Assembly (NCBI RefSeq): GCF_000247695.1
Contig: NW_004624805.1
Coordinates: 7,069,175 to 7,133,174 of the forward strand
Direction: 5' to 3'
Source of the DNA: Heterocephalus glaber
Lineage: Eukaryota; Chordata; Mammalia; Rodentia; Bathyergidae
DNA: 64,000 nt
Shown: piece by piece, positions 46,341 to 57,660 of the stretch
How positions within the stretch are numbered: position 1 is the stretch's first letter
Layout of the letters: each line of letters begins with the position of its first letter
Position numbers and translations under genes: made by a program
The notes under the pieces: generated by a model
Seen by the model: only the letters and a program-made list of their open reading frames with translations
The model's database searches: none
Told to the model about the DNA's origin: nothing

Positions 46341-46732
46341 ATTAAAGAAAATAAATACAAGATACAAACAGAAAAAAATATTTCTGGTGGAAAGGAAATA
46401 CAGCGTGGTTCAGGGAGGCCTTCTGCTGAACAGAGCCGCATTCTTCCCTTCCTGTCGCCTCTGACTTCACTCTGCTCAGCACCAGCTGGCCTGGTTTTCC
46501 CCACCTGCAAGGCTGAGCTGGGCTCTCAGTGTGTTCTTGACGTCCCCACTGATGATAGGATAGCCCGAGAGGAGCCATGGACTGAGCAAGTGACCAATGG
46601 CAGAGGGGCTGCTCAGAAATCGAGTCCAAAGAGTACAGTGAATAATGGGCGAGTTAAAGTTGGAAACATGCAAATGCATGTCATGCATGACATTCACAAG
46701 TAATATGTGTGATGGTTAGCAAGTTTGGTGTG

Positions 46733-46800
46733 GAGCAGGTGTTGGAACGGAACCCAGGCCGCATGCATGCCAGGCAAACTGCACCACCAAGCTGCCCCCG
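46733..46800 (-). mobile_element. Old ID SINE, antisense
   Basis: GGTGTTGGAACGGAACCCAG to CCACCAAGCTGCCCCCG. Confidence 0.65.
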
Positions 46801-47400
46801 GTGTGTTCAGTGGTACTCGGTGAAGTTTTCTAATCCACAGGTGAAGATAACTTGGTAAATTAATGATTCTGATAAACATATCAGCCATTGATAGCCAAAC
46901 ACAAAGCACATATCCTCCTAAAGTATACAAATAGCTTACTTATAATTTGGGGGGTCATAGTTAAAGCTGCATACATACCCCAGATTCACTTACTCAATCT
47001 AGGAAGTGTTCTACTATGTTATATTACTCTGCAAATATAAAATTTATAGTATCCACGATAGAAAAACATATTTCAAAGAAGTATTTATTTCTCCTTTTAA
47101 TTGACCACAGCGGACTGTAGGTTTTTAACTTATTTCACTATTTTACCGTGTACAGTTCTGAATAAAATGCGCTGTCCTCCCCCAGGGTATAATATGCATT
47201 ATAGGAAATTACTGTCATTCTGCATTCACACAGACAATTACAAAAGGGAACTTCTGGAATCTATATTCTGCTTCATTTTCTGCAGTTACAAAGCAAATAT
47301 CTATTTTCATTTGTGGAATAGGGTACATTTTATTAGAAATCAGATTAAAAGAAGCAGAGGGCTGTCACTGTTCCTGTGTAGTTTTGAGCACTGCAGACTG
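46801..47400. other. Intergenic AT-rich, no gene seen
   Basis: Unique-looking sequence. No ORF of note and no repeat recognised. Confidence 0.4.
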
Positions 47401-47406
47401 TTCCTT

Positions 47407-47475
47407 TTTTGGTGTTGGGGACTCAAATTGGCGCCTCACACTTGCTGAGCACACACGGAGCTGCAGCCTCTAGAC
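47407..47475 (-). mobile_element. Old ID SINE, antisense
   Basis: TTGGTGTTGGGGACTCAAAT, then ACGGAGCTGCAGCCTC. Confidence 0.65.
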
Positions 47476-47504
47476 TGTGTTCTAAAGGTAATATTTTCAT
47501 TCTT

Positions 47505-47583
47505 TTTTTGGTACTGGGGACCGAACTCGGGACCTTGTGCTTGCGGGGCAGGTGGTGCCACCACTGAGCTAAATTCCTGCCCC
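47505..47583 (-). mobile_element. ID SINE (young), antisense
   Basis: Perfect 15-bp target duplication AATATTTTCATTCTT at 47490-47504 and 47584-47598. Confidence 0.95.
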
Positions 47584-47631
47584 AATATTTTCATTCTTAA
47601 TCATTTATTAGCTCCTCTTTTATTAAATTTT

Positions 47632-47713
47632 ATTTTTTGGTACCAGGGATCAAACTTGGGACCTTGCGCTTGTGAGGCAGGCAGCGGAACCACTGAGCTA
47701 AATCCCAGACCCT
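47632..47713 (-). mobile_element. ID SINE (young), antisense
   Basis: GGTACCAGGGATCAAACTTG to CTGAGCTAAATCCCAGACCC. ATTAGCTCCTCTT on both sides. Confidence 0.93.
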
Positions 47714-48090
47714 ATTAGCTCCTCTTACCTGGCTTGGATAGAAAGGAAATGAAACTTCTGGAAATTAATTCTTCAAGAATCCTGTACCACATATCCTTGG
47801 TATACACTTTCAAGTGTCCAAAATGGTCTCTAGATTTCTGTTTTTCTCCTGAAGTCCTGGGAGTTGTTAATGGGGGTGGTACTGGCTCATACTGTGCACA
47901 TTGCTCTCGGATGATTCAGGTAAACGCAGGTGGGTGAGCATCTTTAGGAGCCTTGCATCTCTAGTTATAGAAAACATAAACAATACTATGTGAATACTTT
48001 CTGACACTATAATTAGTGTAAAATGGTGTCACTTCCATCTTTCCAATTGCTCAGGCCAAAGTTTTGGAATTTTCTACAGGCAGTGGTATT

Positions 48091-48297
48091 TTTTTGGGAG
48101 GGTGCTGGGGATTAAACCCAGGGCATTGCACATGCTAAGTAAGTGCTCTACTTCTGCGCTACATTTCCAGTCCTTTTTATTTTTAGTTTTGAGACAGGAT
48201 CTGGCTAAGCTGCCCAGGCTAGGCTCCAGCTTGCCGTTCTCCTGCCTCAGCTTCCTGAGTAGCTGGGATAACGGGTATACCGTCAATCCAGCCACAA
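48091..48297 (-). mobile_element. B4-like composite SINE, antisense
   Basis: GGTGCTGGGGATTAAACCCA, then GAGACAGGATCTGGCTAAGC and CCTGCCTCAGCTTCCTGAGT. Confidence 0.88.
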
Positions 48298-49470
48298 GGG
48301 ACCAGAATCCTCCCCTGGCTCACTACTTCTCTTGGATTGTGCCTTGTCTCTTCCCCAGTACCACCTTGACCCCTTAGTCTATTTTCCCTGCTGCTGCCAT
48401 GGTTTCCTTTCTGAACTGAGTTCATCGATTCTCTGGCCTGCTCAGGGCCCTGTGTGGCCTGCCTCACTTTGGGGAAAAGCCAGGTGTGATGAGAACCTCA
48501 CACTACCCCAAACCTCCTTTTCCCCACACCATCCTGCCGCTCCCTCTGGCCCTGTTGGCTCCTTGTCCTCAAATGTTTCTGGCAGCGTCACCCCCAGGAC
48601 CTGTCCTCCAGCCACTGCCTCAGCCCGGAGGGCTCTGCAGATTGGGGAGGGGGTACTCCTGAAGTCTTTCTCAAACCTCCCCTGCTCAGGGAGCCCTGTC
48701 CTTACTGCTCTTGTCTAAGGCGACCTAGGGCTCCCTCCCAGCAGTGGGGCTAGGCCTCCTCTTGTCTTACTGACCTTTTTCCCTGGCCACCTTCTAGCCC
48801 CGCGCCCTTGCTAGGCAAGCACCTCGCTAAGAGCTTTGCCCCACCCCCAGCCCAAGGCCAGCCCACTTATAGTAGCTATTGTTTGTGTCCCCCTCACTGC
48901 TATGTGCGTCCCTTGAAGGAAAGGGTCTTGGTCCTGCTCACCAATGTGTCCCAAAACTCTGGATGAACAGGAGCCGCACAGTCAGAGAGGGGTGAATGCT
49001 GTCGAGGCCCCCGTGCCTTCTCTGCACCCACCCGACCGGGGATGCGGATGGCCGACCTGACAGCCGACCTGTGGTGGAACAGAGATGGGGCTGTGTGAGG
49101 GCAGAGCGGGGTGGAGGAGTCAAGGGACAGCCAAAGGGGCGTCCACACCCGAGCCTTGGGGGTCAGAGAAGCCTTCTTGATGGATGTGCCCTGAAGGTGG
49201 GACTGAAGTTAGGCATAGGGTGTGGGCTGGGTGTGGATGGGGTGCTCCAGCAGAGACACAGGGGTCTGGCACCTCGAGGGGAAGTGGGTTGAACCTGTGA
49301 GAAGCTCAGAAAGGCTCCCGAGCCGCGGGCAGGGAATGGGTGCGGATAACTTGGCCCTGTCCTCCACTGCAGGGCTGCCCACCCTGGTGTTCTGGAGCCG
49401 AACCCCGCTGCAGGGGCTGGAGAGCACGCCAGGCAAGTGCAACCAAGGACCCCAGCTTTTCCTTTTATTA
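48298..49470. other. GC-rich intergenic block, no gene recognised
   Basis: Open frames on both strands with no motif. An old ID tail may lie near 48,800-48,850. Confidence 0.4.
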
Positions 49471-49479
49471 AAATTTGTA

Positions 49480-49562
49480 TGGGGGTGGGAATTTAATTCA
49501 GTGGTTCCACCGCCTGTCTCGCAAGCGCAAGGACCCGAGTTTGATCCCCAGTGCCAAAAAAA
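49480..49562 (+). mobile_element. ID SINE (young), sense
   Basis: GGGGGTGGGAATTTAATTCA to GTTTGATCCCCAGTGCC plus A-tail. Confidence 0.9.
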
Positions 49563-50720
49563 AATATTTTTTTATTGTTTTAATTTAATGAGCCATATGT
49601 GTCCGTGGCTATCATATCAGAGAATATGGTTCAAGATCCTAACAGACTAACTTAATCCAAAATCAGAGTTTTTCTTCAAAATCACAATTTAGTTCATTAA
49701 TTTGATTTCATCTGCTTCTGTGTCCTTTGCCAGGTCTCCTGTCAGGAAGGCAAATGGTGAGTGTCCCCTCCTTTCCAGGGTAACAGAGGTGTCAATGACC
49801 AGGCATGGTGTTAACATTTGTGTAAATGTCAATGGCGCACATAGTCATTTTCGTTTCATAATCACTTTTTGACGTGCACATTATCACTCCTAATTAAAAA
49901 CTAAGTATAAATGTGCACCAACACTGGGAAAGAACAATTGCTTCTGGAGCAAGGAGGTAAGTGAAGATCAGAGAGAAGGTTTAGGTGGACGGTGCCATTA
50001 TGCCATTTGATTTCACAGGAGCACACACTGTCATTCAAAAAAATAAGAAAAACAAAAGCCCCTTATTTGTTGTCAGTGGTAAACAGCTGTGGCAGACAAG
50101 GAAACTGCACTGCCATTGGCTCTGGGGCCAGGCAAGCAAGCTTCAAAGTCTCAGAGATTCACTCGAATGCGTCACCGTCACCGTAAATGAGATTTGAAAG
50201 GCAGCCCTTTCCCAGAGGTAACGCTTCCCATTGCCTGGAGATCACAAGAGCCCTCCTGGATGTCATTAGACAGTGTACCCTCTGCAGAATAAGCCCTGAC
50301 TTGTGACGGTGTGAAGTGTTTGAAGTGTAATTGGAGAAGGAGGGCTAGGTTGCAGCAGTGAGGATGTGGTCACAGAGGAGAAAGAGTGAGGTCAGAGTCG
50401 GCCAGGTGACTGTGGGAACGGATGTCCCATCCGGCTGACAAAGACTTGCAGCTGGCTTGGCGGGGGCTGCTGCCTGGTCAGGCTATCTGCTCCTGATAAG
50501 AGCATCCTCTGAGGATATCGGGTTTTCTTTGTTCTGTCTTCAAGTAAGGAAGGAACTTTCTCCTCTTTGTTTGCATTTCCAAGTGAGTTTTCCCACTGGG
50601 AAGAGACTGTGAAGACTGGTGAGGACATGTCCTGTCGCTAGGCGTGTCTTCCACGAAACGGGAGCATTTGCACTTGGCAGTGCCCACCCTTGGTCTCAGT
50701 GAGTTTGTGGGGAGGGAGCC
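49563..50720. other. Unique intergenic block
   Basis: Unlike its surroundings this holds no SINE over about 1.1 kb. A candidate constrained or regulatory stretch, but nothing coding. Confidence 0.35.
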
Positions 50721-50724
50721 TTAG

Positions 50725-50870
50725 TGTGGGGAATGAACACAGGCTTGGGATGAGCGAACCTTGATTTCCATTCCCAGCTTCCCTGTCAGTCATGTGTGAC
50801 CTTGACCTTGTAACCCGACCTCTGAGCTGCAGCTCTCTCCCATGGAAAATCAGAGGACACGACTGCAGAG
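50725..50870 (+). mobile_element. MIR SINE, sense
   Basis: GTCATGTGTGACCTTGACCT, then TCTGAGCTGCAGCTCTCTCC and ATGGAAAATCAGAGG follow the MIR layout. Confidence 0.6.
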
Positions 50871-51289
50871 CTGGGGGGAAAACTGGGGAAAATGTTGGCA
50901 AAGCACTTGGGGCAATGTAGCGTGGTTGAAGCTTGAACAGTGGTGCCCTAAGCGAACAGCACAGTGGCGAGTCCTGGGGAGCTGAGAGAGCCATTCACAC
51001 TTGCTGGGGGGCTTCTGATCTTGGGGTCCCCGAGAGTCAGTCTGCTGGCTGCCTGCTGAGTTTTATTTGGGTTTGGGAACATCAGATAAAGCTCTGAAGA
51101 CAGGAGCCTCAGGATCCTAGCCCTGTTATCACTAAGTGACTTGATGATCCAGGACATCCGCTCCCTCAGCCTCAGGAGTTGGGCCAGATTAAATGTTAGC
51201 ACTTCCTCAGATGTCCCTCATTCCACAAAAGACCTGAGATAGACAGTTGGACCAGATGAGTTTTAAACTTTTTATGAAACCAGCTCCTT

Positions 51290-51530
51290 TGTACTGATCT
51301 ACATCCCCAGCATTTTCTTTTCTTAACTTTTTGAGACAGTCTTGCTAAGTCACTAAATTGCCCAGGCTGGGCTTGAACTTTTTGTTTGTTTGTTTGTTTT
51401 TGGTACTGAGGATGGAACTCAGGTCCTTGTGCTGGTGGGGCAGGCGGCAGAACCACTGAGCTGAATCCCTGGCCTGGCCTTGAACTTTTAATCCTCCTGT
51501 CTCAGCCTTCTAGACTGCACCACCCCACCC
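51290..51530 (-). mobile_element. B4-like composite SINE split by a young ID
   Basis: ACTGATCTACATCCCCAGCA and GAGACAGTCTTGCTAAGTCA before the ID; CCTCCTGTCTCAGCCTTCTA after it. Confidence 0.82.
51379..51476 (-). mobile_element. ID SINE (young), antisense, nested
   Basis: GGTACTGAGGATGGAACTCA to CTGAGCTGAATCCCTGGCC. GGC(C)TTGAACTTTT target duplication on both sides. Confidence 0.93.
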
Positions 51531-51899
51531 AGGTCCTTCCCAGTTTCTTCATGCTGCCCCTGCCCTAATTCTGGAACACAGCAGGGTGGGAGGATGAATG
51601 CTAAACAGATCCCTGCTTGCTCCAGACGGCTGGATGTGTCTGAGTCAGCCCCAACATGCACATCATGGGTTTGTCAACCAGGATTCCTGGGTGAAAGAGC
51701 ATCACAAGCCACAGAAAAACAAAACATGCGTGTAATGGTGGAGGGAGTGACATCAAGTGGAAGAGATTGCAAGGACCATCGCCTCCCCCACGTACTGGTC
51801 TCCTGGAATTGTGTTTGCTGAGTGCTGACTGCAGCCTCCTGCACACGGTGCCCGCCTCTGGCGGTGGCTGCAGTAAGTGCTCTAGGTAGGGAGGTAAAA

Positions 51900-51960
51900 A
51901 GAAGAAAGAAAAGAAAAGAAAAGAAAAGAAAAGAAAAGAAAAGAAGAGAAAAGAAGAAAA
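51900..51960. repeat. (AAAAG)n microsatellite
   Basis: About ten AAAAG units, purine-only on +. Confidence 0.95.
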
Positions 51961-52324
51961 GCTTTACCCTTAAAGGGAAACATTCTGTAGCATTCAGTGG
52001 AATTTTTATAACTAAAATTCTGTATCAGAAATATAAATAGTACAGGACCCTAAGGAAAGGACTGGATTTAGTTTTCCTTATTCATAGATAACTTGGCAAG
52101 GGGCTGTGAATGCTGTGACCTAGACTTCTATGTCAAAAAAGTACGAACAACCAGGGCCCTTCCAAACAAAAAGAAGTCGCCAAGATGCTCCTGGAGTCAC
52201 TGAGATGTGCTGGGGGTGAAGGTGGCCATGATGAGCGGGTATCTTTTTATAGAGAGAAGGGGCTGCAAAATAAAAGGCATTTCCTCTCCCCAAGTCAGTC
52301 ACGACTGAGACCAGGAGTCTTAGA

Positions 52325-52500
52325 AACTCCCTGCTTGGGTTGAGTCCCGGCTCCTCCTGCGTGAATGTAGACAATGACCTAAGCCCTGTTTTTACCTTCT
52401 GCACCTGTACTGTAAGGACAACCACATGACCTTTCCCCTGGGCTCATTCGGAGGATTCAGTCAGTTAGTAGAGTGTTCAGAGAGGCCTGGCCGAGAGCAC
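52325..52500 (+). mobile_element. MIR SINE, sense
   Basis: GGGTTGAGTCCCGGCTCCTC, then CACCTGTACTGTAAGGACAA and TTCGGAGGATTCAGTCAGTT. Confidence 0.6.
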
Positions 52501-52638
52501 CCCAAGAAGGCCAGCCATCGTTCGGGAGAGGCAGCAGACGACAGAACAGCCACCATTAGGTTGGAGACATGAGTCGAGAAGCTCCCTTTTGAACAAGCCA
52601 GGGTATGGTATGTGAAAAGAGACAAGAGCTTTTGTCTT

Positions 52639-52725
52639 TTTTTTTTTTTTTTTGGTACCAGGGATCGAACTTGGGTCCTTGTGCTTGCACAGCAGGTGGC
52701 GAAACCACTGAGCTAAATCCCCCAC
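52639..52725 (-). mobile_element. ID SINE (young), antisense
   Basis: Perfect 16-bp target duplication CAAGAGCTTTTGTCTT at 52623-52638 and 52726-52741. Confidence 0.95.
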
Positions 52726-52762
52726 CAAGAGCTTTTGTCTTTAAATCAAGAAGAAAAAGTTG

Positions 52763-52856
52763 GGGCTGGCAGTTGGGAGTGTGGCTCAGTGGTGCAGCAT
52801 TTAGGCCTAACCTGCACGAGTGCTGGGGTTCTATCTGCAACACCACAAAGAAAAGA
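52763..52856 (+). mobile_element. Old ID SINE, sense
   Basis: GGAGTGTGGCTCAGTGGTGC, then GGGGTTCTATCTGCAACACC. Confidence 0.72.
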
Positions 52857-53134
52857 AAAAGTTGAATCATCTAGAAAGAATAACAGATTATACATTTTCA
52901 TCCTTCTTCCCTCTGTTTCAGTTTACTCCCAACAGCACGCAAGTATGATGTCAATTTTTCCCCAGGAAAGGGTGTACAAGCCCATTCACTTATGGCATAA
53001 TTTCTCTCCTTCTTTTGTAGTACAGCTGTGTGTCACATATACCATCTCCATTCTGACTAGAGCCTTCTCCAGCCAGGCTCTGGCCCCTAGAGACGACTAT
53101 TACCAAAATTCCCAGGGATCTTCATGTGGGCTAC

Positions 53135-53457
53135 ATCTGTGCTATACTTTGGATCTTAAAAGTCCCTCCAAGCCCCATGTGTTAAATTCTTGGTTGCCAG
53201 CCTGTGGCCCTACAGGGAGGTGGTAGGACCTTTAGGAGGTGTGGCCTAATGGGAGGAAGTTAGGTCAGTGGGGACGTGCCCTTAAATGGGATATTGGACC
53301 CTGGCCCCTTCCTGTCTCTTTTTGCTTCCCACTTCTCTCTTCTTCCACCACTTGCTCCCCACCATAATGCTCTGCCTCATCACAGGCCCAAAGGCAATGG
53401 GGGAAGCAAACAAGGACTTAAAACTTTGAAACAATAAGCCAAAATAAAACTCTCCTT
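53135..53457 (+). mobile_element. MaLR-type LTR, sense
   Basis: TATACTTTGGATCTTAAAAG, GTGGCCTAATGGGAGGAAGT and AGCCAAAATAAAACTCTCCT. Confidence 0.7.
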
Positions 53458-53488
53458 GGGTCGGGGATTTAGCTCAGTGGTTTCACTG
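53458..53488 (+). mobile_element. 3'-truncated ID SINE fragment
   Basis: Only the first ~31 nt remain (TCGGGGATTTAGCTCAGTGG, then TTTCACTG). The sequence then becomes unrelated. Confidence 0.8.
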
Positions 53489-53704
53489 GAGTCTTCCTCT
53501 TTCTTGACCTCTCAGTAATTCTCAGCACAACAGCTCACCCCTTCTCCCTTTCACGTTGTCTTCATTTGGCTGCAGAGATGCTGTGTGCCCCGTGCATTTC
53601 AAGCCTGACACAACCAATATGGAGCTCTTGCTCCTTTCCCCCAAACACACTTTTCACATTACTTCTCGTTGCAGAAGGGACATCTCCATCTTTTATTGCT
53701 GCCA

Positions 53705-54068
53705 TGGACTGAAGCATATCTTCCTTTAAAAAATTTCTGTGTTGAAATCCTAATATGCTGCTCCCCACAGCATGTGACTGTTCCAGGGACAGGGCCTTTA
53801 AAGAGGGTGCAGGAGGCACTGGGAAGAGCCGTGATCTGATAGAAATAGTGTCCTTGTAAAACAGAAAGGGACACCAGAGCTATCTTTCCACCATCCAAGG
53901 ACACAGCAAGAGGCTGGTGTTTGCAAATCAGAGATAGTCTTCTGCAGATGTAGATCCTCCTGGCACTTTGGCACTCAACTTCCAGCCTCCAGAACCCTTT
54001 GAAATAAATTTCTGTGGTTAAATCATCCCATCAGTGGCATTTTGCTGTGACAGCCCAAACTAATGTGA
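53705..54068 (+). mobile_element. MLT1-type LTR, sense
   Basis: GGACTGAAGCATATCTTCCT, GGGACAGGGCCTTTAAAGAG, CTTCCAGCCTCCAGAACCCT, AAATAAATTTCTGTGG and GACAGCCCAAACTAATG appear in MLT1 order. Confidence 0.82.
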
Positions 54069-54308
54069 CACCCAGCTTCCAAATCTAGAATCATCTCTGA
54101 CTCTTTTCCTTTCACACCCCACGTTCAATCTCAGCAAATCCTGTTGAGCCTATCTTCGGAAGGAGCCCAGATTTTATCTGCTGCTCACTGACAACATGAT
54201 GCAGGCTGCTGGGCTCTGTCTTGGGTTATTGCAGAAATTGTCCAGCTGATCTGGCTTTGGTTTGTGCTCCTCTCATGGCCAGTCTGTTCTCAGAACAGCA
54301 GCCAGAGG

Positions 54309-54388
54309 GCCGGGGATTTAGCTCAGTGGTTCTGGCGCCTGCCTGGCAAGTGCAAGGTCCTGAGTTTGATCCTGGTACCAAAAAAAAC
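54309..54388 (+). mobile_element. ID SINE (young), sense
   Basis: GGGCCGGGGATTTAGCTCAG to GAGTTTGATCCTGGTACC, A-tail. Confidence 0.92.
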
Positions 54389-55115
54389 CCAAACAAACAA
54401 AAAACAACAAACCAGCTGCCAGAGCAGTCGTTGTGGTGCTAAAACAGACTGTGTGTCACTTCTGTGCTAGGGCACCTCGACTGGCTTCCTGTCTTCCTCG
54501 GGAAAGGTGTTGTCTTTATGCTGCAGCCTTCAGGGCACTGTACAGTCTACCTGCAGCCTTTTTTCTCCATGTTCCCTCTGCTCCCACCTTCTGGGCCCAT
54601 CTTCCTCCTACTGTTGTCAGCAGAGGTTCCTTGCACAGATGTGCACATGCCCATCTCTTTCACACTTCAGGGTCCTGCTTCAAATGTCACTCTCTCAGTG
54701 ATGCCATCCTAGCAGCCTCCACCCCACTTTCCCTGCTTTGTGTTTTTCCACAGCTCCCCTGTGTTCACCCCAGCATACAGCCTCGCCACGTGCTTGTCAA
54801 GTGGCTTCTGGTGCTGGATTCGGAAAACAGCGCTTCGGGTGCAGCTGGGTGGTGCAGGGCTTGCCCAGTATGCCCTGGCTTCTGTCCCAGGACCAAACAA
54901 ACAAACAAAACATAGGTTCCAGCGGGCAGGGATCGCTGTCTGTGCTTCCTTCACTCTATCCCCAGGTGGAGAACTCTGCCACAGAGCGGCACCCTGTAAG
55001 GATTCCTTGAAAGATGAGTGACTATTTCTTTACATTTATTCAGCAAGCAAGATCATTTGAAATGAAGTTTTCTTTAATACTGGTTCACATAACTGTCTTT
55101 AAGTAAATAATTAAA
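54389..55115. other. Intergenic, no gene recognised
   Basis: Frames up to 160 codons on + (54,433-54,915) cover a low-complexity C/T-rich region. No family match. Confidence 0.4.
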
Positions 55116-55271
55116 AAAAAAAAATAGTACTGGGATTGAACCTAGGCCCGAGCCCTTTCTATTTTGAGGCAGGATTTCCTTAAGTTGCCCATGCTGGCCT
55201 CAAACTTGCAATGCTCCAGCTTCAGCTCCCCATGTTGCTGGGATTATAGGGGTGCATCACCATGTCCAGCT
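55116..55271 (-). mobile_element. B4-like composite SINE, antisense
   Basis: AGTACTGGGATTGAACCTAG, then CCTTAAGTTGCCCATGCTGG and GGATTATAGGGGTGCATCAC. Confidence 0.82.
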
Positions 55272-55390
55272 AGGTCTTTACTATTAAAATGATAAAAACT
55301 TTGAAATACCCCCACAGCTGGTTGAACCCAGAGTCTGAATCACAGCACAATCCTCAATTGTAGGCATAAGTTCTACAAGGAAAGGAAACA

Positions 55391-55496
55391 ATTTGTTTTG
55401 TTTTTTTGTTTGTTTGTTTTTGGTGCTGGGGATTGAACTTGGGTCCCTGTGCTTGCTCAGCAGGGGGCGAAACCACTGAGCTAAATCCCCCGGCCC
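55391..55496 (-). mobile_element. ID SINE (young), antisense
   Basis: GGTGCTGGGGATTGAACTTG to CTGAGCTAAATCCCCCGGCC. GAAAGGAA(A/G)CAATTT duplication. Confidence 0.94.
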
Positions 55497-55779
55497 TGAA
55501 AGGAAGCAATTTGAATGCTATGTTTATAAATCTGAGGGAAAAACAAGATTACAGCAGTATTTTTAGAAAGAAAGGGTGGAGTATTAAAGGGTGCTTTCAA
55601 AGATAAATTAGTTGGCCCCCAACCCACTGCCCTCCACCAGCAACAACCTGCTCCAACTGACTCTGGTCGTGGGAGGCCAGGCTTCCCAGCCACCAAAGAC
55701 TACTTTAAATAGAGAAAAAGAAATTGAATTATAAAATCAGGAGTCAAAATCCATCATCACAAAAAAAAAAAAAAAAGGT

Positions 55780-56400
55780 AAATTAGTTGGGACATAGGTT
55801 CATTTGGAAAAAACTCAGCCTTTTAGCTTCCACCTGGCGACCGGAAAGCATCCTTAGGGACATGGGAAGCATCCGTCCCTCTAGGGCGGAAACGTCCTTT
55901 GGAGAAAAAGTATGTGGGGTTCTAAGAGTCTTGGGGGGCTCCTTGGACTCCACGCATAGAAGAAGAAAAATTACTGGGAAGAGCGGTGGCTCGAGGTCTT
56001 CCCAGCACCCCGGGTCACCCGAGTCAGGGGCAAGCACGTTCCTGGGGTGCCTGTCACGAGGCTCCTGCCTCTCCCTGCCAGTTCCATCCCGAAGCCCCAG
56101 CGGGACCCCGACAGCTCTCGGGCTGCCGCCAAGAACTGTTGTGGGAACACAGTGTTCTGACGTTTTTGCCGCAGAATCTCCTCTCCAGGAGAAGCCTCCT
56201 ACAAAACAAATCCCAAAAGCAGTAAGGTCACAAAAGATAGGCTGAGGAAGAAGAGGAAGAGCCAGGGCCTGCCTTGGGACCAGTGCAGCATGCACCTATC
56301 CCCTGACAGCTTGCTGCAGCCCGGGGATCCACCCGGGGAGCTTTGGGGCCCGAGAGCCGACCATAAGTGTGCTGTGTGAGACGAAGCCACGCTTACTCGT
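55780..56400. other. CpG-richer unique block
   Basis: Many CpGs compared with the rest of the window and no SINE. Long open frames on both strands are explained by GC content; no family recognised. Confidence 0.5.
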
Positions 56401-56847
56401 GCCTGTGGAGCTGGTTATGGAGATGGAGCCCTGAGCTTGGCTCCTGCCAGCCTTTGGCTGTGAGTTTGGATTCAGTCCAGACCCCCCGATGAGCCTCTCT
56501 TGCTGAGGGTCTGTGCTCGCATCCGAAACAGGCTGCTAAGTAACAAGCGATTTCAACCTCTGACGGGAGAAAGGGGGAAAGAGAAGATATAATCAGTGCT
56601 TGAAGATCATCTCTGAATACATCCTCTAAGCCCACACTGCTTGCTAGCCTTTGCTGTAGAAATGATTTGTAAATGATTTGTAAATGTCTGTTAGTGTACC
56701 ACTTAATTTTGGCACGGTGCTACCTGCTCCTGGTTTAAAATATGCAAACAAGACCTTCAGTAAACACAGCCGGCCTTGCCCTAACTCCCCCTCCTTCTCC
56801 CTGTCCTTTCCTCTCAGGGTGCCTTCAACTTTACAGAGTCAGAGTTC

Positions 56848-56883
56848 GCATTCGCGTTTCTCTGCGCATTCGCGTTTCTCTGC
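56848..56883. repeat. 18-bp CpG-bearing tandem duplication
   Basis: GCATTCGCGTTTCTCTGC occurs twice in direct succession, without mismatch. Confidence 0.95.
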
Positions 56884-57454
56884 GTTCCATCTGCAGACTA
56901 ATTGCAAAGTTCCAAAACAAACACACAGTGTTTATTATGTAAACGCCAGGGCCTAAGATCTTTGGGTTCTAACTCTCTAGGGCCGCATCTGCTCGCGATC
57001 ACAAAACGACACTGTGTGGTTATCTTGCAGCCATCCCAAGGGGCAGAGTCTTTGCAGGCAAGGGCAGATCCCGTCGTGTCCAGACTGCCTTCTGCACCTA
57101 TCTGTATGACTGAGAAGCTGAGCAATTACGGGAGGTGTAATTACCGTCTGTGTCTTGCTGGCTGCCTCTCGATAAAAATCAGGGAGGAGAACGTCACAGC
57201 TTACCCACACTCGGGTCATCAGAGGCCTGTTAGAGACTTCAGCTATGGACAGCAGGGCTGCCAGCGATAGAATTTGGGCTTTTGCTTTAATGTCAGAGCC
57301 TGTTGACATCATCCTGCCTGAGTAACAGAAAACTGCAAAAAGACAGAAAAAGCACTTTTTAAAAAGATGCAGAAATTCTTTCCAGGAAATGATGGCCATC
57401 AAGAATCCACACTCAGGGCACAGCGCAGAAAATGCCACGAAAGCAGGGGCTGTC

Positions 57455-57660
57455 CATCTGCCTTGCAGTGTGAAAGACTGGACTCAGATGGGCCGAGGTT
57501 CGAGCCTTGGCTTTGTCCCTTGTGAGCTATCGGCTCTGTCAGCATAATCTCTGTAAGTGGCTTCCTAAGGTGGAAAGGTACCTACTGTATGGATCTTGTG
57601 GGATAAGGAAGCTAACACACAGCATGTTCTGGCTCATAGTAGGAATTAAATAAACGCCTG
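57455..57660 (+). mobile_element. MIR SINE, near full length, sense
   Basis: GACTGGACTCAGATGGGCCG, AGGTTCGAGCCTTGGCTTTG, and a 3' end GGCTCATAGTAGGAATTAAA. Confidence 0.75.
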
